The notes under the pieces are model-generated. The model had not been told where the DNA came from and ran no database searches. It saw only the letters and a list, made by a program, of their open reading frames with translations. DNA of 64,000 nt from Nautilia sp. PV-1 (GTDB taxonomy: Bacteria; Campylobacterota; Campylobacteria; Campylobacterales; Nautiliaceae): assembly GCF_004006315.1 (NCBI RefSeq), contig NZ_CP026530.1, forward strand, positions 1,044,501 through 1,108,500. The letters are read 5' to 3'. The stretch's first letter is position 1; the number at the start of each line of letters is the position of its first letter. This document shows, piece after piece, positions 52,927 to 63,589 of the stretch. The position numbers were made by a program, and so were the translations under genes.

Positions 52927-53968
52927 AAATTATAAGCATTGCGTCTCCGTAGCTGTAAAAACGGTATTCGTTTTTTATGGCTTCTTCATATAGCTCAAGA
53001 GTTTTTTTTCTTCCTATAAATGCAGCTACGAGCATAATTAGAGTAGATTTTGGCAAATGAAAGTTTGTAAGAAGATGATTTACTCTAATTGGCGGATTCA
53101 GAGGGTTTAAAAACAGATCGCACTCGCCTGAGAGTTTACCCGTTCTTGCATAATATTCCACCGTTCTTGTAACGGTCGTTCCGACTGCCACTATCTCTTC
53201 ACTGCCATCAAGCACCCTTGCGGTATCTTCCGGTATTTCAAAAAATTCACTGTGCATTTTATGCTCTCTAATATCCTCCACATCCACCGGTTTAAACGTA
53301 CCGGCTCCCACATGCAGGGTCAAATATGATTTTTTATCTATTTTATTTAAAAGCTCGTCTGTAAAATGAAGACTTGCCGTAGGAGCGGCAACCGCTCCAA
53401 CTTTACGTGCAAATACCGTCTGATATTCTTTTTCGTCTATTTTTTCATCTTCTCTTTTAATATACGGAGGAAGCGGAACATGCCCTATTTCTTCAAGAAT
53501 TTTTACTAACTGTAAAAAATCAATTTCTTTTTCAGTTTTACATTTTTCACTTTTCACTTTAAACTTCACCACCCTGCTTCCGTCATCAAGCAGTTCAACG
53601 ACCTCTGCCATAAGTCCCTTATCAAAAAAAAGTTTTGTTCCGACTTTCACTTTCCCTCTTATATATACCAGATAACCGTCTTTATAAGGTCTGTTTAAAA
53701 GAAGCTCAACCTTTCCGCCGGTTTCTTTTGTTCCGAAAATTCTGGCTTTTATAACTTTAGTATTATTAAATATAAAATGAGATTCACCCACAAAATCAAG
53801 TATATTTCTAAACACGGTATGTGTAATTTTGTCAGTTTTTCTGTTATAAACGAGAAGTTTGGCACTATCCCGGGGAGTTACGGGATATCTGGCTATTAAA
53901 TTTTCAGGCAGGTTATAATCGTATGAGGATACCAATACATCCTTATTAATCAGTTGATCACTTTTCAT
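52925..53968 (-). CDS. queA: S-adenosylmethionine:tRNA ribosyltransferase-isomerase QueA
   Basis: A 347-residue QueA, which adds the epoxycyclopentane group during queuosine synthesis in tRNA. Conserved blocks are SSYDYNLPENLIARYPVTPRDSAKLLVYNR, GHVPLPPYIKREDE, TVFARKVGAVAAPTASLHFT, LHVGAGTFKPV and TNFHLPKSTLIMLVAAF. Residues 137-148 (KVKSEKCKTEKE) come from a GTGAAAAGTGAAAA low-complexity string and look like an insertion. It starts 18 bases after the pilT stop, so it may share its transcript. Confidence 0.95.
   Translation of the reverse strand: MKSDQLINKDVLVSSYDYNLPENLIARYPVTPRDSAKLLVYNRKTDKITHTVFRNILDFVGESHFIFNNTKVIKARIFGTKETGGKVELLLNRPYKDGYLVYIRGKVKVGTKLFFDKGLMAEVVELLDDGSRVVKFKVKSEKCKTEKEIDFLQLVKILEEIGHVPLPPYIKREDEKIDEKEYQTVFARKVGAVAAPTASLHFTDELLNKIDKKSYLTLHVGAGTFKPVDVEDIREHKMHSEFFEIPEDTARVLDGSEEIVAVGTTVTRTVEYYARTGKLSGECDLFLNPLNPPIRVNHLLTNFHLPKSTLIMLVAAFIGRKKTLELYEEAIKNEYRFYSYGDAMLII
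53532..53569. repeat. GTGAAAAGTGAAAA low-complexity repeat inside queA
   Basis: Minus-strand AAAGTGAAAAGTGAAAAATG string, read in frame; a similar AAAATGAAAAGTG string lies at the queA start (53959-53987). Confidence 0.5.
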
Positions 53969-53986
53969 TTTTTACTTTTAATTTCA

Positions 53987-55054
53987 TTATACGCCTATAA
54001 GTTTTCTAAGCTCTTCCGGTTTAGTAGTATAAGCCATAGCTGTTTCTTTATCTATAATGTGGCGTCTTACATATTCAGCAAGAACCTGGTTCATAGTCTG
54101 CATTCCGGTAGCACCCTGATTAAGCTGCATTTGCGAATAAATCTGAGGAATTTTATTTTCACGGATAAGGTTTGCAATTGCCGGGTTGTTAATCATGATT
54201 TCATGAGCGGCAATTCTTCCTCCTCCTATCTTCGGAAGCAAACTTTGTGAAATTACTGCAAGTATAGCCATTGAAAGCTGTGTTCTTATCTGATCTTGTT
54301 CGTTTGCAGGGAATACGTTTACAATTCTATTGATTGTCTGAACGGCAGAGTTTGTATGCAATGTAGCAAACACAAGGTGTCCTGTTTCAGCTGCAGTAAT
54401 TGCTGCGCCGATAGTTTCTTTATCTCTCATCTCCCCGATTAAGATTACATCCGGGTCTTCCCTAAGTGAAGCTCTAAGAGCATTTAAAAACGCTTTCGTG
54501 TCTCTTCCGACTTCTCTTTGGGAAATAAGTGATTTTTTATGTTCATGCACAAACTCGATAGGATCTTCAATTGTAATAATGTGTTTTGCAAATGTTTCGT
54601 TAATTTCATTAATCATTGCCGCTAAGGTCGTTGATTTACCGCTTCCTGTTGGACCTGTTACAAGAATAAGTCCTTTTTCCCTTCTTACTATTCTTTTGAA
54701 AATTGCAGGAGCGTGTAATTCGTCTAAAGTAAAAGGCTTTTCAGGAATAATCCTGTATGCTGCCGCTAAATTTTCTCTTTCAAAATAGTAATTAGCCCTG
54801 AATCTTGCAACTTTAGGAATTTCAAAAGAAAAGTCAAGTTCTAACTGGTCTTCAAGTGCAGCTTTTTGTTTTTCTGTTAGAACAGAATAACAAAGTTCAA
54901 TTACATCTTCTTTATCGAGTTTAGGAAGATTAAGAGGTGTTAGTTTTCCGTCAATCCTAAGCATCGGCTCCGCATTTACATTTAAATGCAGATCCGAAGC
55001 TTTATAATCTTTAATACTTTTTAAAAGCTGTTCTAGGGAGTATGTAAGTGCCAT
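53987..55054 (-). CDS. pilT: Type IV pilus retraction ATPase PilT (paralogue 2)
   Basis: A 355-residue PilT (MALTYSLEQLLKSIKDY...). The chosen ATG (55054) is preceded by AAGG; a TTG six codons upstream lies next to the gatC stop and is less likely. Walker A GPTGSGKSTT, Asp box IITIEDPIEFVHEH, Walker B EDPDVILIGEMRDKETIGA and the AIRNLIRE-like motif ANLIRENKIPQIYSQ typical of PilT proper are present. It drives pilus retraction for twitching and DNA uptake. It follows gatC by 10 bases. Confidence 0.94.
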   Translation of the reverse strand: MALTYSLEQLLKSIKDYKASDLHLNVNAEPMLRIDGKLTPLNLPKLDKEDVIELCYSVLTEKQKAALEDQLELDFSFEIPKVARFRANYYFERENLAAAYRIIPEKPFTLDELHAPAIFKRIVRREKGLILVTGPTGSGKSTTLAAMINEINETFAKHIITIEDPIEFVHEHKKSLISQREVGRDTKAFLNALRASLREDPDVILIGEMRDKETIGAAITAAETGHLVFATLHTNSAVQTINRIVNVFPANEQDQIRTQLSMAILAVISQSLLPKIGGGRIAAHEIMINNPAIANLIRENKIPQIYSQMQLNQGATGMQTMNQVLAEYVRRHIIDKETAMAYTTKPEELRKLIGV

Positions 55055-55064
55055 AATTTTTACC

Positions 55065-55346
55065 TTATTCAATTATTTTAGGAACAATAAAGAAACCATC
55101 CTTCGCTTTTGGCGCATGTTCTAATATTTCATCAATAACATCATTTTTTACAGGTTCGTCTTCTCTCAAATAGGTCGGGTTATTTAATGTTGAAAAAGTA
55201 GCGTCTATTTCGTCTGTATCAAGCTCGTTTAACATTTCTACAAACTCAACTATTTCAGCCAGATCTTTCGCCATTGCCGTTTTGTCTTCTATTTCCACCA
55301 TTGAAAGTGTTTCAAGTCTCTTAACCAAACTTTCGTCTATTTTCAT
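55065..55346 (-). CDS. gatC: Aspartyl/glutamyl-tRNA(Asn/Gln) amidotransferase subunit C
   Basis: A 93-residue protein starting MKIDESLVKRLETLSMVEIEDKTAMAKDLAEIVEFVEMLNE, matching GatC (helical belt around GatA-GatB), and ending in ...DPLREDEP-like YLREDEPVKNDV and a FFIVPKIIE terminus, both characteristic. An upstream ATG at 55376 is rejected because it would overlap the hemL -10 region; AAGG lies 7 bases before the chosen start. gatB is 51 kb away. Confidence 0.92.
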   Translation of the reverse strand: MKIDESLVKRLETLSMVEIEDKTAMAKDLAEIVEFVEMLNELDTDEIDATFSTLNNPTYLREDEPVKNDVIDEILEHAPKAKDGFFIVPKIIE

Positions 55347-55360
55347 AAGCAACCTTTTTT

Positions 55361-55368
55361 TGTATAAT
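55361..55368 (+). promoter_or_regulatory. Extended -10 element of hemL
   Basis: TGTATAAT in the gatC-hemL divergent gap, 30 bases before the hemL ATG. Confidence 0.55.
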
Positions 55369-55398
55369 TTTAGCAAATATTAAATAAAAAGGATAGAG

Positions 55399-56661
55399 AT
55401 GAGTGTTTTTGAAGAAGCTAAGAAATATATCGTAGGAGGAGTCAATTCTCCCGTTAGAGCATTTAAAAGCGTAGGCGGCGAGCCTCCTTTTATTGAAAAA
55501 GGAGAAGGCGCATATATATTTGACATTAACGGTAACAGATATCTTGATTACATTCAAAGCTGGGGACCGCTAATTTTCGGTCACTGTGATAAAGATATAG
55601 AAGGTGCTATATGTAATGCCGTAAGTAAAGGCGTAAGTTTCGGAGCACCTACAACGGTTGAAGTGGAACTTGCAAAAGAAGTTCTTGAACTGTTCCCTCA
55701 TTTGGATTTAATCAGATTCGTAAACAGCGGAACGGAAGCTACAATGAGCGCAATCAGGGTTGCCAGAGGGGTTAGCGGAAAAGACGATATTATCAAATTT
55801 GAAGGCTGTTATCACGGACACAGCGATTCGCTTTTAGTAAGTGCCGGAAGCGGCGCGGCAACATTCGGAACACCGTCAAGTCCCGGAGTTCCGTCTGATT
55901 TTACAAAACACACGCTTCTTGCAAAATATAACGACATTGAAAGCGTAAAAAAATGTTTCGAAAACGGTAACGTCGGATGTGTTATTATTGAACCTATAGC
56001 CGGAAACATGAGCCTTGTACCGGCTGAAAAAGAGTTTTTGGCAGAACTTAGAGAACTTTGTACTAAAAACGGCGCGGTACTTATTTTTGACGAAGTAATG
56101 AGCGGTTTTAGAGCGGGGCTCAGAGGAAGTTACGATGTATACGGTATAGAAGCGGATATTGTAACATTTGGTAAAGTTATAGGAGGAGGAATGCCTGTAG
56201 GAGCATTCGCAGGCAAAAGAGAAATAATGGAGCAGTTAAGCCCTGAAGGTCCGATATATCAAGCCGGAACACTCAGCGGAAATCCAGTAGCCATGAATGC
56301 GGGTCTTGCGATGCTTAAAAAACTCAAATCAAATCCTGATCTTTATAAAGACCTTGAAGCCAAAGCCAAAAAATTAATGAACGGCTTTGAAGAAATTTCA
56401 AAAGAAAACGGTATAGACATTCAGACAAACGTTGTAGGAAGCATGTTTGGGTTTTTCTTTAACTCAAAAAAACCTAAAAACTTTGACGACGTGAATGAGA
56501 GCGATACAAAAAGATATGCAAAATTTCATTTCGAAATGTTAAAAAGAGGTTTTTACTTTGCTCCTAGCGCATATGAAACCGGTTTTATATGCACAGTTAT
56601 GAGAGATTCCGATATAGACGCAACGCTAAACGCATATAAAGAAATCGCACCGAGCCTGTAA
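55399..56661 (+). CDS. hemL: Glutamate-1-semialdehyde 2,1-aminomutase
   Basis: A 420-residue fold-type I PLP enzyme that makes 5-aminolevulinate in the C5 haem pathway. Characteristic are [25 protein letters not shown], the [19 protein letters not shown] block, [11 protein letters not shown], the PLP lysine in [18 protein letters not shown] and [16 protein letters not shown]. It shares one base with atpZ downstream (TAATG). Confidence 0.96.
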   Translation: MSVFEEAKKYIVGGVNSPVRAFKSVGGEPPFIEKGEGAYIFDINGNRYLDYIQSWGPLIFGHCDKDIEGAICNAVSKGVSFGAPTTVEVELAKEVLELFPHLDLIRFVNSGTEATMSAIRVARGVSGKDDIIKFEGCYHGHSDSLLVSAGSGAATFGTPSSPGVPSDFTKHTLLAKYNDIESVKKCFENGNVGCVIIEPIAGNMSLVPAEKEFLAELRELCTKNGAVLIFDEVMSGFRAGLRGSYDVYGIEADIVTFGKVIGGGMPVGAFAGKREIMEQLSPEGPIYQAGTLSGNPVAMNAGLAMLKKLKSNPDLYKDLEAKAKKLMNGFEEISKENGIDIQTNVVGSMFGFFFNSKKPKNFDDVNESDTKRYAKFHFEMLKRGFYFAPSAYETGFICTVMRDSDIDATLNAYKEIAPSL

Positions 56662-56978
56662 TGAATGACAAACAGCATAAAAAAGGAAAATTCGGTAAAA
56701 CCGTAGAGGGGGCAGAAAAGCTTTCTCTTGGTATTTCCATTGTCGTAGCAATATTAATGGGTATAGGAATTGGCATATTATTAAAAAAATGGACAGGCTA
56801 TACCTGGACTTTATGGCTTGGAGTTTTTTGGGGCGTTGCCGCAGCAATAATGAATATCAAAATAGAATACAATAAATTAAAAAAAGATTTAGATAAAGTC
56901 GCAAAAGATCCTAAATATAAAAATTATAAAATGAATACAAAAGATGAAGAAGAACTCTTAGAAGAGTTTGAAAAATAA
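56661..56978 (+). CDS. AtpZ/AtpI-family ATP synthase accessory protein
   Basis: A 105-residue protein with two membrane helices (about 20-42, SLGISIVVAILMGIGIGILLKK; 48-68, WTLWLGVFWGVAAAIMNIK) and a charged tail. The GIGILLKKWTG turn is the signature of AtpZ/AtpI (DUF4199-like 'putative F0F1-ATPase subunit') proteins, linked to assembly or Mg2+ supply of F-type ATP synthase. In other Campylobacterota a homologue also follows hemL. The other ATP synthase genes are not in the window. Confidence 0.85.
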   Translation: MNDKQHKKGKFGKTVEGAEKLSLGISIVVAILMGIGIGILLKKWTGYTWTLWLGVFWGVAAAIMNIKIEYNKLKKDLDKVAKDPKYKNYKMNTKDEEELLEEFEK

Positions 56979-56979
56979 A

Positions 56980-58224
56980 CTAAATATTTTTGGCGGCGTT
57001 TGCCAAATCCCACATAGGCAGGAATATTCCAAGAGCAATCCAAAGTACCAATGCACCTATTACCGTTAACATAATCGGTTCAATTGCAGCCTGCATATTA
57101 TCAATAATATCCTGGAATCTGTCTTCATAATATCCGGCCGCGCTCTCGAGCATTGTATCAAGCTCCCCTGATTCTTCACCTGCACTGATCATTCTTAAAG
57201 CAACAAAGTTAACCAAATCCTGCTCCGCAACCATTTCAGCAAAGCTTCTACCCTGATTAATTCCTTTAATAATTTCCTGAATTTTTCTTTTTATTACCTC
57301 GTTCGCAATAATACCTTCACTGATTTTTAAAGCGTCCACAAGAGGAATACCACTTTTCAAAAGTGATGCCATAGTCATTAAAAATCTGTGTAAAGACGAA
57401 TAAAGAATTATTTTATTAATCAGATATGTCTTTAAAAGTATTTTATCCACTTTATATTTGAAATCAAGCGATATTTTATAAAAGAAATTAACAGCTACAA
57501 TGATTATAATCAATACACTTAAAACCACAACTCCGTAATTAGATAAAATATCTTCGGTTTTTAAAAGCATAATAGTCGGAAGCGGCAGCTGAGCATGCAG
57601 CTGATCAAACATAGATTTAAATTTCGGCACAACAACCAAAATTAAAAACGTAAATGCTCCAGCAATAGCAAACAGCGTAATTACCGGATAACGCAATGCT
57701 TTTACCATTTTTCTTCTGTTTTCATACATGTTTTCATAAATCTGTGCAAGACTTTCAAGCGCCATAACCAAATCCCCGGTCTGTTCACCGAGTCTCACCA
57801 TTGCAAGGGAAATACCGCCTAAGTACTCTTCATATTCAGCAAATACGTCTGATAAAGATTTACCACTGTCAATCGCTTCCGCAGCTTTTAAAAACACTTC
57901 TTTAATTAAAGCGTCTTTTGTATTGTTAGCAATATCTTCCAACGCGTCTTTAAGAGATATACCGGCTTTTATCAATACGGACAGCTGTCTTATGGAGGAG
58001 ATATACGACGGATAATTAAGTTTTTTTCTTAAAATTTTGGATTTAAAAATATCTTTTGCAACTTTAATCTTTTCTTCCAAAGGCATAGGTATTTCTTCTA
58101 TTTTTACAAGAAGACCTTTATTTGTCTTTTTACCGTCAATAATAGCTTCCGCTTTATTAAGCGATTTTAATATTACCTCCTGCTGATGCCCTTTATATAA
58201 AAACGTTATCTTATAATATCTCAT
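56980..58224 (-). CDS. GspF/PilC-type inner-membrane platform protein (CtsF-like)
   Basis: A 414-residue T2SSF protein: two copies of the GspF helical domain (SSIRQLSVLIKAGISLKDALEDIA at about 63-86 and FLMTMASLLKSGIPLVDALKISEGI at about 277-301), each followed by membrane segments, the last ending VLWIALGIFLPMWDLANA. The platform protein organises pilus fibre growth with the GspE-like ATPase. It overlaps that gene by 4 bases. In Campylobacter jejuni the orthologous pair ctsE/ctsF is needed for natural transformation. Confidence 0.92.
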   Translation of the reverse strand: MRYYKITFLYKGHQQEVILKSLNKAEAIIDGKKTNKGLLVKIEEIPMPLEEKIKVAKDIFKSKILRKKLNYPSYISSIRQLSVLIKAGISLKDALEDIANNTKDALIKEVFLKAAEAIDSGKSLSDVFAEYEEYLGGISLAMVRLGEQTGDLVMALESLAQIYENMYENRRKMVKALRYPVITLFAIAGAFTFLILVVVPKFKSMFDQLHAQLPLPTIMLLKTEDILSNYGVVVLSVLIIIIVAVNFFYKISLDFKYKVDKILLKTYLINKIILYSSLHRFLMTMASLLKSGIPLVDALKISEGIIANEVIKRKIQEIIKGINQGRSFAEMVAEQDLVNFVALRMISAGEESGELDTMLESAAGYYEDRFQDIIDNMQAAIEPIMLTVIGALVLWIALGIFLPMWDLANAAKNI

Positions 58225-59177
58225 AGCTTAGCCACCCTGTATACTTCTTCTAATGTAGTAATACCTTTCAAAGCTTTTAATAATCCGTCATAAAACATTG
58301 TTTTATAATCCTTTCCTCTGAGATAATGTAAAAGTTCGAGTTTTTCTTTTTTCTTTGATATCATCGATTCAAGATTTTCATCGTTTAAAAACACTTCTGT
58401 TATTAACGTTCTTCCCGCATATCCGGTCATATTACACTTTTCACAACCTTTTCCTCTGTAAAAAACGGAATCTTTAGGTAAAATATTTTTTATTGGTTCA
58501 AGATATACATCGGCAGGTTTATACGTTGTTTTACAGTATGGACATATAGTTTTTACAAGTCTTTGAGCTTCTATTCCGATTAACGCGGTTGCGACCAAAA
58601 ACGAATCGGCTCCCATATCTATCATTCTGTTAATTGCACTTACAGCATCATTTGTATGTAATGTTGATAAAACCAAGTGACCGGTCATTGCCGCTTTAAT
58701 AGCAATTTCAAGTGTTTCAAGATCCCTTATCTCCCCAATCATTATAATATCAGGGTCCTGTCTTAGTATACTTCTTAAAGCTCCGGCAAACGTTAGACCT
58801 ACTTTGGGATTTACCTGCACCTGCTGAATACCTTTTAATTTATATTCCACAGGGTCTTCAACAGTAATTATTTTTTTATCGGTACTGTTTATTTCATTCA
58901 GCGCAGCATATAATGTAGTAGATTTACCGCTTCCTGTAGGACCGGTAACAAGAAAAATACCGTTAGGCTGTGACAATGCTTTTTTTAGCAGGCTTAAATT
59001 TTTTTCACTTATACCTATTTCATCTATTCTTTTTAAAATACTTCTTTTATCAAGAATCCTTATAACAATGCTTTCACCCCATATAGTTGGAAGCGTTGAC
59101 ACCCTGAAGTCAAATTTGTTTTTACCGAACTGCATTGAAAAAACCGTCCTGAGGTTTTCTTTTTTCACTGACGTCAA
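58221..59177 (-). CDS. GspE/PilB-type assembly ATPase, C-terminal part (frameshifted)
   Basis: This 318-codon frame holds the motor domain of the assembly ATPase: Walker A GPTGSGKSTT (79-88), Asp box IITVEDPVEYKL, Walker B QDPDIIMIGEIRDLETLEI, His box TGHLVLSTLHTND, and the tetracysteine zinc motif CPYC...CEKC of GspE/PilB. Homologous sequence begins only at about FSMQFGKNKFDFRV (near 59140); the TTG at 59177 is a formal frame start. It continues the ORF at 59122-59859 in another frame, so the gene is interrupted by a frameshift at the T6 run 59138-59143. Confidence 0.85.
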   Translation of the reverse strand: MTSVKKENLRTVFSMQFGKNKFDFRVSTLPTIWGESIVIRILDKRSILKRIDEIGISEKNLSLLKKALSQPNGIFLVTGPTGSGKSTTLYAALNEINSTDKKIITVEDPVEYKLKGIQQVQVNPKVGLTFAGALRSILRQDPDIIMIGEIRDLETLEIAIKAAMTGHLVLSTLHTNDAVSAINRMIDMGADSFLVATALIGIEAQRLVKTICPYCKTTYKPADVYLEPIKNILPKDSVFYRGKGCEKCNMTGYAGRTLITEVFLNDENLESMISKKKEKLELLHYLRGKDYKTMFYDGLLKALKGITTLEEVYRVAKL

Positions 59178-59852
59178 GCCCTGCGAGGAGCTTTATTCTT
59201 GAATTTATAGCATAAAATATTTCTTCGTCAAAATCCAAAAATTCATATAAAGTTCCGAATATTCTGATTCTAACCTCAGCCTCACCCTCTTCCGCCTCTA
59301 TATGAATATCACTAGCGTTTCTTTCTATTGCGCTAACAATAATATATTTAATGAGCCTCATTATAGCGGACTCGTCGCCTTTTATTTCCTGTCCTTTAAG
59401 CTCTTTTTTTATATCATTTAAAATTTCTCTTACTTTTTCCCTGTCTTCTACTTTTTTAATAACTTTTCTGATATCATCCCTGAAAGCAAGAACAATTTCT
59501 AAATTTTTATCATGGAAAAATCTTTTTATAAGAGCCTGTGCATTCCAGTCAAGAGGGTCAGCCATTGCGACAACAACTTTATCGTATTTAACTTCAACGG
59601 GCACGGACATGGTCTGTTTTAATATGTTAACAGGTATTTTAATATCTCTGAGCCTTACATGCTCCAAATCGTCAATATATCTTATACCCATCTGTTTAGA
59701 AACATGCTCAAGATAGTCTTTTTTAGAAATAAATCCGAGTTCAAATAAAATATCTACAAATTTTTTAGCGGGATATTTTTGCTGATATTCCAGCGCCTTT
59801 TTATACTGATCTTCAGAAATTATTTTTTCTTTTAACCATTTTTCTTCAGCTT

Positions 59853-59859
<7 letters not shown>
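59122..59859 (-). CDS. GspE/PilB-type assembly ATPase, N-terminal part (frameshifted)
   Basis: A 245-codon frame with the T2SSE N-terminal domain (about 1-100, KKALEYQQKYPAKKFVDILFELGFISKKDYLEHVSK) and the first part of the ATPase's N2 domain (VSAIERNASDIHIEAEEGEAEVRIRIFG, then INSRIKLLAGLDVSEKRKPQDG). The conserved segment is then cut by FFNAVR and a TAA. Removing one T from the six-T run (or adding two) would restore a normal GspE frame. The gene overlaps the upstream signal-peptide protein by 7 bases. Either a sequencing error, a pseudogene or recoding. Confidence 0.85.
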
Positions 59860-61495
<1,636 letters not shown>

Positions 61496-61512
61496 TTTCT
61501 CTCCCTTTTGGG

Positions 61513-61545
61513 ACTTACAAAGTTTATAAAGTAGATTTTGTAAGT
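61513..61545. promoter_or_regulatory. Inverted repeat upstream of minD
   Basis: ACTTACAAA (61513-61521) and TTTGTAAGT (61537-61545) form a perfect 9-bp stem with a 15-base loop in the ilvC-minD gap. It lacks a following T run on the plus strand, so a terminator is doubtful; an operator or 5' leader hairpin is possible. Confidence 0.45.
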
Positions 61546-61563
61546 TACAAAAAAGGAGAAAAT

Positions 61564-62373
61564 TTGGCACAGGTTATTACTATTACAAGCGGAAAAGGCG
61601 GAGTCGGAAAATCGACAACCACTGCGAATATCGCAACGGCGTTGGCAAAACTCGGCAAAAAAGTCGTAGCGGTCGATTTCGATATCGGACTTAGAAACCT
61701 GGATATGATTTTAGGACTTGAAAACAGAATTGTCTATGATGTGGTAGACGTAATGGAAGGAAACTGCAATCTTGCACAGGCTGTTATTAAAGACAAGAGA
61801 ACACAAAATCTACACTTCCTTCCGGCAAGTCAGACAAAAGACAAAAATGTCCTAAATAAAGAAAAAGTCGAAAAACTGATTGAAGAGCTTAAAAAAGATT
61901 TTGATTACATTTTGGTAGATTCCCCTGCCGGGATTGAAAGCGGATTTGAACATTCTATTTATCTTGCCGACAGGGCACTTATAGTTACGACTCCTGAAAT
62001 TTCTTCGGTAAGGGACGCAGACAGGGTTATAGGTATAATAGACGCAAAAAGCAAAAAAGCCCAGGAAGGCGAAGAAGTTCAAAAACATATAATCGTAAAC
62101 AGAATAAAACCCGAACTTGTGGAAAAAGGAGAAATGCTTTCAATTGACGACGTGCTTCATATACTCGCACTTCCTCTTATAGGTGTCGTTCCTGATGACG
62201 AAGATATTGTAAAATCGACTAACCTGGGTGAACCTATCGCACTTAATGAAAAATCAATCGTCGGAGAAGCTTTCAGAAGAATTGCAAAAAGAATTGAGGG
62301 AGAAGAAGTCGAATTTTTAGATTTAAAAACTAAAAAAGGATTTTTAGGCAAATTAAAAGGACTTTTCAAATGA
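61564..62373 (+). CDS. minD: Septum site-determining ATPase MinD
   Basis: A 269-residue MinD starting at TTG, preceded by AAAAGGAGAA. The deviant Walker [20 protein letters not shown] is at 8-26; the switch segments [11 protein letters not shown] and [12 protein letters not shown] follow. The C-terminal amphipathic membrane-targeting helix [13 protein letters not shown] is intact. MinD positions the division site with MinE (and MinC, not in this window). It overlaps minE by 4 bases. Confidence 0.96.
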   Translation: MAQVITITSGKGGVGKSTTTANIATALAKLGKKVVAVDFDIGLRNLDMILGLENRIVYDVVDVMEGNCNLAQAVIKDKRTQNLHFLPASQTKDKNVLNKEKVEKLIEELKKDFDYILVDSPAGIESGFEHSIYLADRALIVTTPEISSVRDADRVIGIIDAKSKKAQEGEEVQKHIIVNRIKPELVEKGEMLSIDDVLHILALPLIGVVPDDEDIVKSTNLGEPIALNEKSIVGEAFRRIAKRIEGEEVEFLDLKTKKGFLGKLKGLFK

Positions 62374-62603
62374 GTTTTTTTGACATATTCAAAAAGAAAA
62401 AATCAAAAGACGTAGCAAAAGACAGACTTATGATGATGCTTGCTTATGAAAGAGCAAATACCAAAATCGACAATCTTGATGAAATGAAAAAAGATTTAAT
62501 CAATGTCGTTAAAAAATACCTTAACGTAAAAGATGTCCACATAAAATCAAACTCAAACCAGGACATAGAAACTCTGGAAGTGGAAATAATCCTTAACAAA
62601 TGA
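62370..62603 (+). CDS. minE: Cell division topological specificity factor MinE
   Basis: A 77-residue protein of MinE size: N-terminal membrane/MinD-binding segment ([30 protein letters not shown]) and a C-terminal beta/helix dimerisation domain ([27 protein letters not shown]). MinE drives MinD oscillation. It overlaps both minD and the deacetylase gene by 4 bases. Confidence 0.95.
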   Translation: MSFFDIFKKKKSKDVAKDRLMMMLAYERANTKIDNLDEMKKDLINVVKKYLNVKDVHIKSNSNQDIETLEVEIILNK

Positions 62604-63589
62604 AAAAAACTCATAGAAAAAAGAAAAAGACTTCAAAAAAGTCTTCTTTTAATCTTAAATACATAATTTATTTTCTGATACTAATTATTTTTTCACTAAG
62701 CGCTTTTATAGTCGGAATAGTATATACCCAGAAAAATTACGAAAAAGAGCTAAAAAAAACACAAAACAGCATAAAAATTCTTCAGGAAAAAATAAAACAG
62801 CTAAAATCACAGACAAAAATAAAAAAAGAAAACGCATCTGCTTCAGTTCCGTCAGAAATAATGGACTATAATAAAGCCCACAATACGACGGTAATACTTC
62901 CTCCTAAAGAAACAGTTCAGCCCGTTATTCCTGTTTCGAAAAAGCCCAAACTTGTAATAATAATTGACGATGTTTCCTTTAAAGGCCAGGTTAATAAAAT
63001 CAAAGCGATACCTTTTCATGTTACGCCTTCGTTTTTTCCTCCCACAAACAGACATCCGAATACGGCAATTTACGCTAAAGAATTTTCCCATTATATGATT
63101 CATCTTCCTTTAGAAGCGATACACTTCAACAAACCGGAACCTAAAACTCTAAATATAAACGATTCTTACGCAACTATTTTAAACAGAATAAAAGAAGTCA
63201 AAAAAGACTTTCCAAAAGCAAAATTCATAAATAATCATACCGGCAGCACGTTTACCGCTAACAAAGAAGCGATGCTAAAACTCTTCAGGGCTTTAAAAAC
63301 TGAGCATTTGGGATTTGTCGATTCGAAAACAACACCGTATTCAAAATCTCAAATTGCGGACAAAACCTATCGTATACCGTTATATTCGAGAAATATATTT
63401 TTGGACAATGAAGAAAATCCTGAATATATACGCAACCAGCTTAAAAAAGCTATAAGAATCGCAAAAAAAAGAGGTTACGCCATAGCAATAGGACATCCTC
63501 ATTCCGTAACCCTGCAGACACTTAAAAATTCAACGGATTTACTTAAAAACATAGACGTGGTATATATTGATGAACTTGCCAAAAAATAA
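62600..63589 (+). CDS. Divergent polysaccharide deacetylase family protein
   Basis: A 329-residue protein with a basic cytoplasmic start, one membrane helix (about 26-47, YIIYFLILIIFSLSAFIVGIVY), a coiled-coil linker (50-75) and a periplasmic divergent polysaccharide deacetylase domain (from about 112: KLVIIIDDVSFKGQ..., HYMIHLPLEAIHFNKPE, NHTGSTFTANKEAML, AIGHPHSVTL). The DD and HxxxH-type motifs suggest a metal site. Homologues sit between ilvC and dprA in Campylobacter. Its last 20 bases overlap dprA. Confidence 0.86.
   Translation: MKKTHRKKKKTSKKSSFNLKYIIYFLILIIFSLSAFIVGIVYTQKNYEKELKKTQNSIKILQEKIKQLKSQTKIKKENASASVPSEIMDYNKAHNTTVILPPKETVQPVIPVSKKPKLVIIIDDVSFKGQVNKIKAIPFHVTPSFFPPTNRHPNTAIYAKEFSHYMIHLPLEAIHFNKPEPKTLNINDSYATILNRIKEVKKDFPKAKFINNHTGSTFTANKEAMLKLFRALKTEHLGFVDSKTTPYSKSQIADKTYRIPLYSRNIFLDNEENPEYIRNQLKKAIRIAKKRGYAIAIGHPHSVTLQTLKNSTDLLKNIDVVYIDELAKK

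Noticed and set aside
55347-55376. Longer start for gatC
   Set aside because: It would cover the divergent hemL -10 region and adds a sequence unlike GatC.
59136-59145. Programmed -1 ribosomal frameshift at T-TTT-TTC in the GspE-like gene
   Set aside because: The heptamer fits a classic slippery site, but a -1 shift leads to the frame QCSSV, not to the GspE continuation FSMQFG. A +1 (or -2) change is needed.
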